Positions 29,127 to 40,020 are shown, counted from the stretch's first letter. The stretch is 64,000 nt of DNA from Tenacibaculum pacificus (GCF_027941775.1 NZ_CP115917.1:1315001-1379000), one strand, 5' to 3'. Program-made: numbers and translations. Notes: generated by a model from the letters alone, not told the origin.

Positions 29127-29552
29127 TTAATCTAACTTTTTATAGACTTCAATATTTTGATAAATAGTATCGTTATTTTTATAAGTATTTATCTGTTTGT
29201 ATGTTTTATAACCATGTTTTACAGGGATAATATATTTATTAACATCACTTTTCATAGATTTAGACATTGATGTTAATATTTCGATAACAGTATCTTTTTT
29301 GTAAGTATACGTACCATATCCATGCCATTCAGAAGAATCTGATGCAGGATTTGTATTCCACATAACATAACCATTTAAGTAAATTTTATGTTGCACTTTA
29401 TTTTTATCAGTAATAAGTGTATCACCATTTTTAAGGTGATGAAATTCTGTTAATTCCCAAACCCCTTCCATTGGATCTAATTTTTTATTTTTTTTATCAT
29501 TTAATTTAGATTCACAAGAGAAATAAAACACTAAAATTAGTGTTATAAACAC
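29127..29552 (-). CDS. Small lipoprotein, start probably cut by an A-tract deletion
   Basis: As read the frame begins at a GTG (29552) inside the hydrophobic stretch FITLILVFYFSCES, which is a lipobox without its basic start. A better start exists at ATG 29602. With one more A in the following 9-A tract (29591-29599) it gives MKKKITFKKQKFSIIKLV and runs in frame into the hydrophobic core. The mature part (about 120 residues) contains PMEGVWELTEFHHLKNGDT, a lipocalin-like opening, and is mostly beta. No function is recognised. Confidence 0.65.
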   Translation of the reverse strand: MFITLILVFYFSCESKLNDKKNKKLDPMEGVWELTEFHHLKNGDTLITDKNKVQHKIYLNGYVMWNTNPASDSSEWHGYGTYTYKKDTVIEILTSMSKSMKSDVNKYIIPVKHGYKTYKQINTYKNNDTIYQNIEVYKKLD

Positions 29553-29760
29553 TAATTTTATAATAGAAAATTTCTGTTTTTTAAAAGTGATTTTTTTTTC
29601 ATATTTTTTTGGTTTATTTTAAAAAAATGAAGTGCTTCACTCTTTTACTTTTAAGTATAAATCAATAAATTAGTTATTAAGATAACTATAATTATTCAAC
29701 TATCACCCTAAAAAACAATCACATATAGTTATTAGTTTAAAACCTCATCAATAAAAACAT

Positions 29761-31226
29761 TTATAACATCTTTTTTTTATTCAAATCACGTCCTCTAGGT
29801 TCATTTCCTTCTTGAAGCACAACATCAGAATGTAAAAATTTTACTGCATCAGCAGAGCCTTTTACTTTAGAAGCACTTCGAGCTAACATTTCCGTTTCAA
29901 ACTCAGTTAATACATGTTTTCTAATTCCGACTTTTCTCCATTCTGATAAAGTTCCACATTTTTTTGATATTGTTCTAGCCAATGACAATGCATCTAATAA
30001 CGCTTGATTTGCTCCCTGTCCTTTAAACGGACTCATCGGATGTGCTGCATCTCCAATAAGCGTTATTTTATTTCCTTTTTCTAATAATTCTGAACTTAGT
30101 AATTCTCTATCATACACAGGATATCCAGAAACTTGAGTATCCAGCGTAGCTGATAAAATCTGAGGAATAGGATGATGCCAAGGTGTTCTGCGACAAGCTT
30201 CTTCTTTTAAGGCTTTAGCTCCTTTTTCACTTAAAGCTTTTGCTGATGTTTCTGACATTGGAAAGCTTAATTGCCACATTACAGAATCGGATGTATAAGG
30301 CATCATATAAATTCGCTCATTTCCATTAGCTGTTTGAAACACTGTTGCCGAATCTAGCAATAAACTATCAATATTATCAAGAGCATCTAAAGGACAAATA
30401 CCTAATATTACGATACAACCTAAATATCGCAAAGGAGTATTTTCGTCACCAAATAATAAGTTACGCACCGAACTACGAATACCATCTGCACCTACAATAA
30501 TATCTGCCTTAGCATTTTTAATTTCTCCATTTACTTGAAAATCTAATGTAATAGCTTCGTTTTCATCTTCCTTAAAATCAACTAACTGATATCCCCATTT
30601 TACAAGATCATTACTCCCTAACTGCTCAAGTAAAGCAAATCGTAAAGATTGCCTTGCAATATGTATATTGGTACGTTTACCTGTTTTTTTTTCTTCGGAT
30701 TTAGATGTTGAATCTAACCATTTTCTCATTCCCCACTCCCCGATTATTTTTCCATCAGTAGTATGAATAATATGTTTTGTAGAAACAACCCCTTCTTTTA
30801 ACTTAAAAATGCCCAATCCTTGAATAGCTTTACTAGCTTGTTGTAAAGTCAATCCGTAACCTTGAGAACGGGCATCGAAACTGTTATCTCTCTCATATAA
30901 TGTAAATGGAATTCCTCGATGTAAACAAGCCACCGCAAGTGCTACACCACCAATACCTCCGCCAACAATAGCAATATGTGGATATCTATATTTATCTACT
31001 AAAGGTGAGCTATCTGACTGTAATAAACCTGAGCCACTACAATTTAAGCAAGTATATAATTCTCCTTTAGGTTTAATTGGTGCTATACCTATTTTATTGT
31101 TTTTATCAAATTGAACTAATTCATTTTGATAACGAATACGTACTTTTTTACTAATTTTTCTACTTTTTTTCCTCTCCCTTTACATTCTTTACAAATAGTC
31201 CAATTAGTTCCTAAATTATTCTTCAT
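29761..31226 (-). pseudogene. FAD-dependent monooxygenase with N-terminal CxxCxGxG fingers, frameshifted
   Basis: The main frame holds an aromatic-hydroxylase-type flavoprotein: IAIVGGGIGGVALAVACLHR (FAD site, just upstream of the internal GTG at 30933), VGADGIRSSVR, and GDAAHPMSPFKGQGANQALLD. It is preceded in frame by YTCLNCSGSGLL. The true start is ATG 31226, whose frame encodes TICKECKGRGKKV but runs out of frame at a 6-A tract (31144-31149); one more A joins both parts. The two CxxCxGxG motifs look like half of the DnaJ zinc finger. The substrate is unknown. Whether the break is real is open, as for the other A-tract cases. Confidence 0.75.
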
Positions 31227-31271
31227 ATTTTTAATTACGACTTTATTTTTATCAATAATAATTTACAAATA

Positions 31272-31305
31272 AAAAACTACTTTACAATATAGTAAAGTAG
31301 TTTTT
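31272..31305 (-). terminator. Terminator after the PL6 lyase gene
   Basis: AAAACTACTTTAC and GTAAAGTAGTTTT form a strong stem. On the minus strand it is followed by Ts. It lies 45 bases downstream of the lyase stop at 31351. Confidence 0.8.
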
Positions 31306-31350
31306 GGTATATAAAATTTAACTATTTTGATTATTTATTAAAAAATAAAA

Positions 31351-33132
31351 TTAGCGTACTATCAAATTTTTTGTTATCGTTTTATTAGGAAATTGAATCT
31401 CTAAAATATAAGTTCCAGAAGCAAGAGTAGAAATATCTAATTCATATGCCGAATTTTGATATTTAAAAGAAATAGATGCTATCAAAGTTTGCATTTTATA
31501 TGCATTTATAGCTTTTACTAAGTTAGGTTTTGCTCTAAAATATACAGAACCCGATGCTGGATTAGGATATAAAGCATGCTTTACTTTATTTGCTTGTATT
31601 GGATTAGTAGGAAAAACTGCCGTATTACTTCTCGGTCCTGTAGTTAATAACGTCATTTCTGGAATTTTTCTACTAGATTGAGGGTTGAAAGCTACTGCTC
31701 CTACATGATCTGTATCTTTTAATTTTCCTAATACATCTCTTCTTACTATTGTAGCTTGCTTAGCAAAAGTGTGTATCTGAGGTAAATTAACAGGTTCATT
31801 AACATTGTTTTCTAATAAAGGATTTGCTATTGGGGTATAAATTCCTAAAGTAGCATCTAATTGCATTGCTACTGATGTTGCTGTATCTAAACCTGTTGCA
31901 GGCGTATTAATCCCCAAATTTTTATTTCCAAAAGAAAAATTATCTTTAAAAACTAGCCCCGTAACATCTGGTACATTTGAAGCTTCTGATAAATTACGAA
32001 ATGGTATTTGTTTTTTATCAGAACGTTCAAAAAAGATATTATTTCTAATAGATAAATTATAAGGCGTATATTGTTTTTGTGTAGACCCGCCTAAATAATC
32101 TTCTGTAAAATCTAAAATCATTTCACTATTAGTAATAATAGTATTGTAGGCAAAAGTTACATCATGAGCTACAGGAAAAAAAGGAACTGTTGGTCTAATT
32201 GCATTTGGACCACTTCCACAATTAAAAGAAACTGCTGCACCTTGTAGTTTACCTCCAGTGTATTTATTAGTTGTTTTTACAGGTTTTAAATCTTCAAAAT
32301 AATTATTTACGATAAAATGATGTTCACCCCAAATAGAAATCCCTTTGGTTTTTGGTACTGATTCACCAAAAAAGTAATTTCCATATACCACACAATGATC
32401 TCCATGTCGTAAAGATAACCCACCTTTAGAACGTCTAAAAGTGTTATATCTCAATAAATTATAATCATCTTTTACAGTAATAATTTCTCCCTCACCATCA
32501 CTTTCAAAAAAGTAATTATATTCTACTAAATTATAAGTAGCGCTCAAACGTATTGCTGAACCTGAATTAGCTCCTAAAATAGGTCGTGAAAACCTATTTC
32601 TACTAATTTCATTATACGAACCAGGGTTTATAGTTATATTATTACCCACACTTTGCTTCCCTATAAATTCATTATAATAAATTTTATTATAATTTGCATG
32701 ATATATATAAATATCAAAACTCGTTTTTGTTCTTGAAGGATCTCCTAAATTTAAAAAACTACAATCACTAACGGTATTGTAATCTCCTGTTATTTTTATT
32801 GTATGATCTCCTTCTTTAGCTGTTTTTCCATTCTGAAAAACAAAACCTTTGAAAACAATATGATTACCATTTAATTCTACCTTAATATTTCCTTCTATAA
32901 ATACTTGTCCTGTATTTTCTGCACGAATAATTATAGGATTTGTTGCTGTACCTGAAGTGGATAAAATTAAATTAATATTTTGATAAGTACCATCTGTTAA
33001 AACAAGTTCATCTCCTGCTCTTAAAGTTGAAGCCTTATTTTCTAAATCTCTTATCGATGTTACACTTTGTTGTGCATACCCTACTAAAGCAGTAGTAGAA
33101 AGTAATGCTGTAGCTATAATATTACAATTCAT
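31351..33132 (-). CDS. PL6 family polysaccharide lyase (alginate lyase / chondroitinase B type), T9SS substrate
   Basis: 593 residues. A signal peptide ends near GYAQQS. A right-handed beta helix follows (about 25-430) with the repeated N-x-I/V-x-x-N-x-F ladder (KIYYNEFIG, EISRNRFSR, LVEYNYFFES). The PL6 catalytic stretch SKGGLSLRHGDHCVVYGN carries the Lys and Arg bases. The last 75 residues (YPNPASGSVYF to TKNLIVR) are a type-A T9SS sorting domain, so it is secreted and anchored or released. Alginate is the likely substrate in a marine flavobacterium; chondroitin or dermatan cannot be ruled out. No PUL partners (SusCD) are present nearby. Confidence 0.85.
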   Translation of the reverse strand: MNCNIIATALLSTTALVGYAQQSVTSIRDLENKASTLRAGDELVLTDGTYQNINLILSTSGTATNPIIIRAENTGQVFIEGNIKVELNGNHIVFKGFVFQNGKTAKEGDHTIKITGDYNTVSDCSFLNLGDPSRTKTSFDIYIYHANYNKIYYNEFIGKQSVGNNITINPGSYNEISRNRFSRPILGANSGSAIRLSATYNLVEYNYFFESDGEGEIITVKDDYNLLRYNTFRRSKGGLSLRHGDHCVVYGNYFFGESVPKTKGISIWGEHHFIVNNYFEDLKPVKTTNKYTGGKLQGAAVSFNCGSGPNAIRPTVPFFPVAHDVTFAYNTIITNSEMILDFTEDYLGGSTQKQYTPYNLSIRNNIFFERSDKKQIPFRNLSEASNVPDVTGLVFKDNFSFGNKNLGINTPATGLDTATSVAMQLDATLGIYTPIANPLLENNVNEPVNLPQIHTFAKQATIVRRDVLGKLKDTDHVGAVAFNPQSSRKIPEMTLLTTGPRSNTAVFPTNPIQANKVKHALYPNPASGSVYFRAKPNLVKAINAYKMQTLIASISFKYQNSAYELDISTLASGTYILEIQFPNKTITKNLIVR

Positions 33133-33254
33133 TTTATTTATTTTTTGATTATTATTCCACCTTTAGTAGCTTTTTAAATAAAAACTTACTAATAATAATA
33201 AATAAACTCACAAAAAAAAATAAAGAATTAAAAAACAGATAGTTAAAATTAAAA

Positions 33255-33298
33255 CAAAAAATCACTATAAATATTAAAAATATTTATAGTGATTTTTT
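33255..33298 (-). terminator. Terminator after the alpha-2-macroglobulin gene
   Basis: AAATCACTATAAATA and TATTTATAGTGATTT form a 15-bp stem. On the minus strand it is followed by a T-run. It lies just past the stop at 33319. Confidence 0.85.
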
Positions 33299-33318
33299 CA
33301 TTAAAAAACTCAATTATT

Positions 33319-36300
33319 TTACTTGATAACTTTAATCCAGTTTCCTTTTGTTCTGGCTATATAATCATTATCATACATTGCTTCTACTTGCACACCTGGT
33401 AAATAATAAGTTCCTAAATACGATGCGTTTAATAACACTGTAAATGTTTTTTTCTGATGCTCTTTTAACGTAAAATAATTACTAATACTAGCATCACGAA
33501 TATCTGTAAAATCTACTTCTGAAGATGTTGTATTATTTCCAAATTCAGTAAAACGGGTATTTACAATTTCCCATCCTGACGGAATATATTGTGTTAAAGC
33601 TATATTTTCTACCTTATCATTTGTCATATTTTTTACAGTAACCTCAGCTACAAAATTTGTTCCTTGTGATAAATTATCTATAGATATCGTAGTACCTTCT
33701 TTCGTTTTATAAGAAACAGTTGTTTCTATATTTTTCTGAATCACTTTTTCTTTACCTACAGGTAAAATTCCTTTATTAAATACTCTAACATATAAAACAC
33801 CTTTACTATTATTAGAAACAGTAATTGTATTTTCTTTGTTAACATCATTTAAATCATCAGTAAATAAAGCTTTAGAAGTATTAACATTTTCTGATTTTTT
33901 ATTTAAAATATAAGTTGCATTAATACCTGAATTTTCGCCATTCTGTAAAGCATATTTACTCATTGACAATAAACTATATGATGTTGTTTGTGTACTCATC
34001 CATTTATCTCCAGATAAAATTTCAGAAATTTGTTTAGCTAATTTTATTCCTTTTATTTCATCATTTAATAAAATATAAGTTTCTAATGCCATGGCTTTAT
34101 TGCGGGTTTCAGAACCATAATTTGAATAACGTTTTTTACTATAATCATTTACTCTTAACTTACTTAAAATACCTTTTGCAATTGATTTTTTACCAATTAA
34201 TGCATATGCACTTGCTAATCTCATTTTTGCTTCATTAGAAGTACCACTTGTTTCACGCAAACGATTCATCGAGGCAATATCAGCACTATTTGCCAAACTC
34301 AATGTGTATAATCGGTACGCTTGTGATAAAGAATTGTTTCCGTAATAAGAATTATTTCGCCAATTACGTGCTTGTTGTTTTTGATAACTAATCCATTTCG
34401 ATTTAAAACCAATAGGTAACGCATATCCTTTTTTAGATGCTTCTATCATAAAATGACCTGCATAAGATGTTCCCCAACTATTTGCCGTGCTATTTCCTTG
34501 CCAATAAGACAAACCTCCATTTGATAATTGAAAACCTGATAATCGTTGAATAGTAGCTTTTATATTTCTCTCAATATCTTGTTGTTTTTCTTCGGATAAT
34601 TCAAATATCTCAGCCAAAAACAACTGAGGAAAAGCACTTGAAGTAGTTTGCTCTACACAACCATGCGGATATTGAATTAAATATTCCATACGTTTGGTAA
34701 AATTCATTGGAGGTAATGTAGATAATTCTACACTTGCCGTATTAGTGCCAGCACTACCAAATGTGATAAAATTAAGCGCACTTTTTTCATTTGATTTTAA
34801 CACTAAATCTTTTACTTCTGTACTTATAGGATTCGGATTTAAAACATCTATTTCTACTTCGTAGGATGCTTTTTCACTTCCTGAAACTGCGTCTATTTCT
34901 ACTTTTCCAATTCCTTTAAAATCATTTACTTTCAAGGTAAAATAAACCATTTTTTCATCAGGTTCATTAAAAGATAATACTTTTGTTTTATCACCCAAAA
35001 TAGTAAATGATTCATTTGGCTGTACTGTAACCTTAACCTTTTTTATAGAAGGTAACATTGCAAATACGTTAACAGGTAATGTTACAGTTTCTTGAGGCGT
35101 TATTTTACGAGGTAATGATGCTAAGATCATTACAGGTTTACGTACTAAAGCTGTTTTTTCAACACTTCCGTAAGCGTTATTTTTAACATCGGCAGCAACT
35201 ACCATGGCACGTACCGAACCGATATATTTAGGTATTTTTATTGTATGTGTTTTACTAGCTCCTTTTTCTAAATTAAAAGGACCTAAATAAGTTACCATTG
35301 GTTTAAATCTATTGGCTTTTTTATTTTTACTTCCCGCTTCTGATTCATCTCCTCCAATACTTAAAATCTGATTTACTTTTCCTCCGTAAGCACCTACTAC
35401 ATCATCAAAAACATCCCAAGTTTTTACTCCTAATGATTGACGTGCATAAAATGTATTCCACGGATTTGGTGTTTTAAATCGAGTTAAATCTAATAATCCA
35501 TCATCAACCAAAGCAATTGTATAAGTCATTGCTTTTCCTTTTTCTTCTTTAACCTTTATTTTAGTTATTGATTCGGGTCTTATTTCATCTGCTAATTCAA
35601 TTACTGGAGCTAATTTAGTTTCAGGATTATTTACTAACATAGGAATTGAACCATACATACGAATTGGTAAATCGTTAACCGTTTGACTATGTTTTTGTAA
35701 TAACGAAATATTTACAAATACATTAGGCGTATAATTCGCTAATACAGGAAATTTAAATGCTGTTTGCTTAGCTGTTGTTTCTACCCAAAAATGATCTAAA
35801 ACTTCTGTTCCATTTTCAATAGTAATTAAAGCTCTTCCTCCTTCTGATGATGGAAATTTTACTGTAGCAGTTTCATTTACTTCATAAGATTCTTTATCTG
35901 TAGTAAAAACTAGCATCGTTGCATTTGTTTTATCTTGATTTCCTCTTTTCTTTCCATACCAAGAAGGCCAATCAAAATAAACAACATTTGAAGTAACATG
36001 TTTACTTCTCTTATCTGTTACTTTAATAAGATAACGTCCCCAATCATTTTCACTTATATTTAAATCAAAATAACCTTTCCCGTTAGCATTTGTTTTTACT
36101 TGTAATGTTTTATATGCTTGATGATGACGTGTTCCATCATAATTAGAAAGCCCATTATCAGAAGTACTCCACCACCAACGCCAAGAGATTTTATATACTT
36201 TTACTTCTAAATTATTAGCAACTCCTACACCATTTTCATTTACTGATGCTACATTAAATGTATATTTTTCATCTGTAAATAAATAATTTTTAGATTGTTG

Positions 36301-38808
36301 TTCTGATGCGTTTAATAAACCAGCATAAGTTTTATAAGGTGATACTTTTTTAGAAAATACATCAGTACTAAAATCTCCACCATTTTCATAAACTTTTGTT
36401 ATAAAACTAGCCTTTAACATTCCTGGAGCTTTACTTTCTAAACTTGGTGATACTGAAAAGCTTGTTTCACCATCGTTATTTAATGTTCCATCTAATACCT
36501 TAAAATCTTCTGTTCTAAAATTTCGAGTAATATCATCAAAATTATAACTTTTAAATTTTGGAAACTCCGTTTTTATCTGTCTAAATTTACCGTTAATATC
36601 TAACTTTAAATTTCTTGCAATTGCACCATGTAACCATTTTACTTCAACATCTCCATCAATATCTGTATCAGCTTTAATAAAATCGGCTGTGGTTTTTAAC
36701 TTAATTTTTAAACGGTTTGGTTTTATAGTTTCAATTTTAAGTGTTTTATTAAAAACCGCACCACCAACGCTTACTCTTAATTTCCAATTTCCTGTAATTG
36801 CATCTTGACTGGTTTTCGGAGTATATCTATATACATTTATATTATTTTTAGAAAGTACTTTTCTTTCTGTAATTTTCCCTTGCGGATTAATCAGTTCAAA
36901 TTTAATAGGATGCTTTTCTGGTATTGGATTTGCATTATCATTTAAAACAAAAGTCAAAAATAATTGATCACCAGGTCGCCAAACACCTCGTTCACCATAA
37001 ACATATCCTTTAATTCCTTTTTGAAGTTTTGTTCCTGAAACATCAAACTTACTCATTGATAAAGCATTTCCATCATTTAACTTAATGTAAGTTGTATTTT
37101 CATCTTTAGTTACTTTTGCAAAAAATGCATTACTAATTCCGTTAAAATTAGCAATACCATCAGTATTTGTTGTTGCCGTTATAACAGCTTGTTGTTGCAA
37201 ATTATATAAGGTTACAGAAGCATTAGCAACAGGTTTTGTTGTTAATAAATTAGTAACAGCAATAAAAGTAGTTTTGTTATTTCCTTTTTTAACAATAACT
37301 CCTAAGTTAGTCGCCAAAACATTAGTACTAATATTTTTATTATAAAAATACGAATCTGTACACGGATTTTCTCTGTCACTCCATCTATAACGATCATAAT
37401 TATAATAATTAGGATTATCATATTCTCTTGTATCTACTTCTTTTTTACCATAAACAATAGTATTTGTATTAGTAGTTTCATCACAAGTGTAATTAGAGTA
37501 TTTTTTATTGAATGAAAATTCAACTCTATACATTGCGCCATTTTCTATAGATAGAATTTCAGATAAATCTATAGCAAAAGCATTTTCTTTTGTTAAGTCA
37601 ACACCTTTATCCGTAAGATTTACTGTATATTTAGCTTCAGGACGACCTACATAACGTAAATTACCTTGATTACTTAAATTATTATTTTGTAAAAACTGTA
37701 AAACATTATTTTTATATATTTTATATACCGAAACATCAACAGCTTTTAAATTAACAGCTTTAAAATTAATTTTTAAATTAGTTGAACTCGGAATTATAGT
37801 TCCGCTTTTTATAAAACTTACTAAAGGCTTTAATTGTTTAAAATGTAACGTTTGACTGTAACCATGTTTTAAAGAAAATCCTTCTGTATTTTTAATTCCT
37901 TTAAAAACTTGTAATTCTACTTTGTTTTTAAACGAACTCTTCGGATAAATAGTTACAATATTATTTGTTACTTTATATGTAAATCTTCTTTTTTGAGCAT
38001 TTTTAAAAGCTATTAATCCCTGTAAATCTTGTGATTTTTTAATAGGGTCAGAAAAACTAACTTCAATATGTTGTTTATCTGTATCAATAACTTCAATACT
38101 TAATACTTTAAAATTATTTTTACCTGTTATTGTTAAAACACGTTCTCCTTTTGAACTAGAATTAATACTACTTCCATCCCAAATAACTTTTATATCTCTA
38201 TCTTCTTCTAATCTTTTTAAATTTTTAATTTTAAAAAAAGCTTGAGAAACAAGTGTTTCTGATGTTTCAAAATTCATCGAAATATCAGAATTATTATACG
38301 TTGCTTTAACTAATTCTGATAATTTATCCGAAGCAATAACATCACTAATATTTACCACACCTTCTACAGCATATGTATTTTTACTAGAAACAATAGGTGC
38401 TGATAAGGTTACGTTAAAAAGTAGTTCTTTAGTTTTTACTTTTGTCGTAAAATTTTGTAAATCATCAGAAATATCATCATATAATTTTGATAAATGAAGT
38501 GTTACCGTATATTCTGTATTACTTTTTAATTTTTCTGAAGGAATAAAAGAAATTTTATTTCCATCTAAAAAAACCTCACCTTTCACCTGTGGATTTACCG
38601 TAATAACATCATTACTAACTGTAGTTACTTTAGGTGTTTTTTTTAATATAAATCTAAAATCAGCAACAGATGAAATTATTTCCTCAGGAAATACTGAAAC
38701 ATATTCCGTATAATTATCAACAGTACTTTTCTCTTCTACAGATTTTTCACAGGAATTAAACATCAATAGCAATAATGTTACTGCTATTATTTTCATAAAA
38801 TTATTCAT
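33319..38808 (-). CDS. Alpha-2-macroglobulin family lipoprotein (YfhM-like)
   Basis: 1829 residues. The lipoprotein signal ends MFNSC (about residue 19). N-terminal Ig-like domain, then MG domains (about 550-1150), a bait-like region, the A2M/thioester helical domain and a C-terminal Ig-like end. The thioester motif GCVEQ is present in YPHGCVEQTTSSAFPQ near residue 1380, so the protein can trap proteases covalently. Bacterial A2Ms protect the periplasm or cell surface. The PBP1C partner gene often found beside yfhM is not adjacent here. Its promoter (-7 at 38842-38835) is divergent from miaE. Confidence 0.9.
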   Translation of the reverse strand: MNNFMKIIAVTLLLLMFNSCEKSVEEKSTVDNYTEYVSVFPEEIISSVADFRFILKKTPKVTTVSNDVITVNPQVKGEVFLDGNKISFIPSEKLKSNTEYTVTLHLSKLYDDISDDLQNFTTKVKTKELLFNVTLSAPIVSSKNTYAVEGVVNISDVIASDKLSELVKATYNNSDISMNFETSETLVSQAFFKIKNLKRLEEDRDIKVIWDGSSINSSSKGERVLTITGKNNFKVLSIEVIDTDKQHIEVSFSDPIKKSQDLQGLIAFKNAQKRRFTYKVTNNIVTIYPKSSFKNKVELQVFKGIKNTEGFSLKHGYSQTLHFKQLKPLVSFIKSGTIIPSSTNLKINFKAVNLKAVDVSVYKIYKNNVLQFLQNNNLSNQGNLRYVGRPEAKYTVNLTDKGVDLTKENAFAIDLSEILSIENGAMYRVEFSFNKKYSNYTCDETTNTNTIVYGKKEVDTREYDNPNYYNYDRYRWSDRENPCTDSYFYNKNISTNVLATNLGVIVKKGNNKTTFIAVTNLLTTKPVANASVTLYNLQQQAVITATTNTDGIANFNGISNAFFAKVTKDENTTYIKLNDGNALSMSKFDVSGTKLQKGIKGYVYGERGVWRPGDQLFLTFVLNDNANPIPEKHPIKFELINPQGKITERKVLSKNNINVYRYTPKTSQDAITGNWKLRVSVGGAVFNKTLKIETIKPNRLKIKLKTTADFIKADTDIDGDVEVKWLHGAIARNLKLDINGKFRQIKTEFPKFKSYNFDDITRNFRTEDFKVLDGTLNNDGETSFSVSPSLESKAPGMLKASFITKVYENGGDFSTDVFSKKVSPYKTYAGLLNASEQQSKNYLFTDEKYTFNVASVNENGVGVANNLEVKVYKISWRWWWSTSDNGLSNYDGTRHHQAYKTLQVKTNANGKGYFDLNISENDWGRYLIKVTDKRSKHVTSNVVYFDWPSWYGKKRGNQDKTNATMLVFTTDKESYEVNETATVKFPSSEGGRALITIENGTEVLDHFWVETTAKQTAFKFPVLANYTPNVFVNISLLQKHSQTVNDLPIRMYGSIPMLVNNPETKLAPVIELADEIRPESITKIKVKEEKGKAMTYTIALVDDGLLDLTRFKTPNPWNTFYARQSLGVKTWDVFDDVVGAYGGKVNQILSIGGDESEAGSKNKKANRFKPMVTYLGPFNLEKGASKTHTIKIPKYIGSVRAMVVAADVKNNAYGSVEKTALVRKPVMILASLPRKITPQETVTLPVNVFAMLPSIKKVKVTVQPNESFTILGDKTKVLSFNEPDEKMVYFTLKVNDFKGIGKVEIDAVSGSEKASYEVEIDVLNPNPISTEVKDLVLKSNEKSALNFITFGSAGTNTASVELSTLPPMNFTKRMEYLIQYPHGCVEQTTSSAFPQLFLAEIFELSEEKQQDIERNIKATIQRLSGFQLSNGGLSYWQGNSTANSWGTSYAGHFMIEASKKGYALPIGFKSKWISYQKQQARNWRNNSYYGNNSLSQAYRLYTLSLANSADIASMNRLRETSGTSNEAKMRLASAYALIGKKSIAKGILSKLRVNDYSKKRYSNYGSETRNKAMALETYILLNDEIKGIKLAKQISEILSGDKWMSTQTTSYSLLSMSKYALQNGENSGINATYILNKKSENVNTSKALFTDDLNDVNKENTITVSNNSKGVLYVRVFNKGILPVGKEKVIQKNIETTVSYKTKEGTTISIDNLSQGTNFVAEVTVKNMTNDKVENIALTQYIPSGWEIVNTRFTEFGNNTTSSEVDFTDIRDASISNYFTLKEHQKKTFTVLLNASYLGTYYLPGVQVEAMYDNDYIARTKGNWIKVIK

Positions 38809-38834
38809 AATTAAGCATTTTTTTTGAAGTAGAC

Positions 38835-38842
38835 CAAAGTTA
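38835..38842 (-). promoter_or_regulatory. -7 box of the alpha-2-macroglobulin promoter
   Basis: Minus-strand TAACTTTG fits TAnnTTTG. It is about 27 bases before the ATG at 38808. The -33 box is not clear. Confidence 0.4.
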
Positions 38843-38968
38843 ATTGTTTTATCAATAAAATAGAACCTCTTTCTACTTTTTATCTATAAAGATTTAAAAT
38901 GATAAAAAATTAAATAATTTGTAATAAATAAACACTACATATAATTATCTCTTACATGTAATAATCCT

Positions 38969-38976
38969 TAATTTTG
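38969..38976 (+). promoter_or_regulatory. -7 box of the miaE promoter
   Basis: TAATTTTG fits TAnnTTTG. It lies 22 bases before the ATG at 38999. The -33 box is not clear. Confidence 0.45.
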
Positions 38977-38998
38977 CAATCTATATTCAATTTACAAT

Positions 38999-39580
38999 AT
39001 GTTAGGATTACAATTTGAAACCGAAACCTCTTGGGCAGATATTGCTAAAGACAACCTACAACAAATATTAACAGACCATGCTTTTTTAGAACAAAAAGCA
39101 GCTTCTAATGCTGTTTCTATAATTATTAATTATTCAGAAGAAACAGAACTTGTACAAAGTATGAGTGAAATTGCTATTGAAGAAATGCAACATTTTAAAA
39201 TGGTTCATGATTTTATGGTAAAAAGAGGAATGGTTTTAGGAAGAGAACAAAAAAACGATTATGCTATTCGTTTGCAAAAATTTTTCACAAAAACAAAAGA
39301 CCGTACAAATGCATTAGTACAACGTTTATTAATTGCTGCGTTAATTGAAGCAAGAAGTTGTGAGCGTTTTAAAGTTTTTTCTGAAAATATGGAAGATGAA
39401 GAATTATCTAAATTTTATAAAGATTTAATGATTTCTGAAGCAAACCATTATACTATCTTTTTAGGTTTTGCTCGTAAATATCAAGACAAAGAAATTGTAG
39501 ATAAAAAATGGAATGATTTAGTTGCTTTTGAAGCCGAAATGATGAAAAATAGAGGTTCTGAAGCTAAAATACACGGATAA
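38999..39580 (+). CDS. miaE: tRNA-(ms2io6A)-hydroxylase MiaE family
   Basis: 193 residues, an all-helical ferritin-like di-iron protein. Iron ligands appear as the family pattern: E in DHAFLEQKAASNA, EEMQH (about residues 60-65), EARSCERF (about 119) and EANHYTIF (about 151). MiaE hydroxylates the isopentenyl group of ms2i6A37 in tRNA using O2. It starts with ATG shortly after a TAATTTTG box and is followed three bases later by a DUF4268 gene. Confidence 0.9.
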   Translation: MLGLQFETETSWADIAKDNLQQILTDHAFLEQKAASNAVSIIINYSEETELVQSMSEIAIEEMQHFKMVHDFMVKRGMVLGREQKNDYAIRLQKFFTKTKDRTNALVQRLLIAALIEARSCERFKVFSENMEDEELSKFYKDLMISEANHYTIFLGFARKYQDKEIVDKKWNDLVAFEAEMMKNRGSEAKIHG

Positions 39581-39582
39581 AA

Positions 39583-40020
39583 ATGTTTAGCAAAGAAGAG
39601 TCAGCACAAATACGTCAAGAATTTTGGACAAGTTTTGGAAAATCTTTTCCAAGAAAATGGTTATTATATAATACAAAAATAAAAGGATTCGCTTTTAAAT
39701 TTCAAGGAGATCGTAAAACAGCTTCGGTTTGTTTAGATTTTGAACATCTTGATGAAATTGCTAATGAATTATTATATGATAAATTATTATCGTTAAAAAA
39801 TATTTTAGAAACAGAATATTTACCAGAAGTTATTTATCACGAAAACTTTGAATTAGATAACAGAAAAATTATTCGTCGTATTTATGTTCCTTATGATAAA
39901 AAATTTAGCATCCATAATAAAAATACTTGGAGAGACTGCTATGAGTTTTATGTAGCTACGATGGAACAGTTTGAAATGTTTTTCTACGAATATGAAGACA
40001 TTATTAGAGACGCTATTTAG
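39583..40020 (+). CDS. DUF4268 domain-containing protein
   Basis: 145 residues. REFWTSFGKSFPRKWLLYNTKIKGFAFKF matches the start of DUF4268, followed by the conserved RKIIRRIYVPYD and FEMFFYEYEDIIRDAI end. Starts two bases after miaE, so co-translated. DUF4268 is related to nuclease-like domains in some proteins, but this stand-alone flavobacterial form has no known function. No signal peptide. Confidence 0.8.
   Translation: MFSKEESAQIRQEFWTSFGKSFPRKWLLYNTKIKGFAFKFQGDRKTASVCLDFEHLDEIANELLYDKLLSLKNILETEYLPEVIYHENFELDNRKIIRRIYVPYDKKFSIHNKNTWRDCYEFYVATMEQFEMFFYEYEDIIRDAI

Noticed and set aside
31144..31149. Programmed -1 frameshift on A AAA AAG in the FAD monooxygenase
   Set aside because: The heptamer is a classic slippery site, but the same one-A shortfall occurs in other genes without a proper heptamer, so a common cause (error or decay) is simpler.
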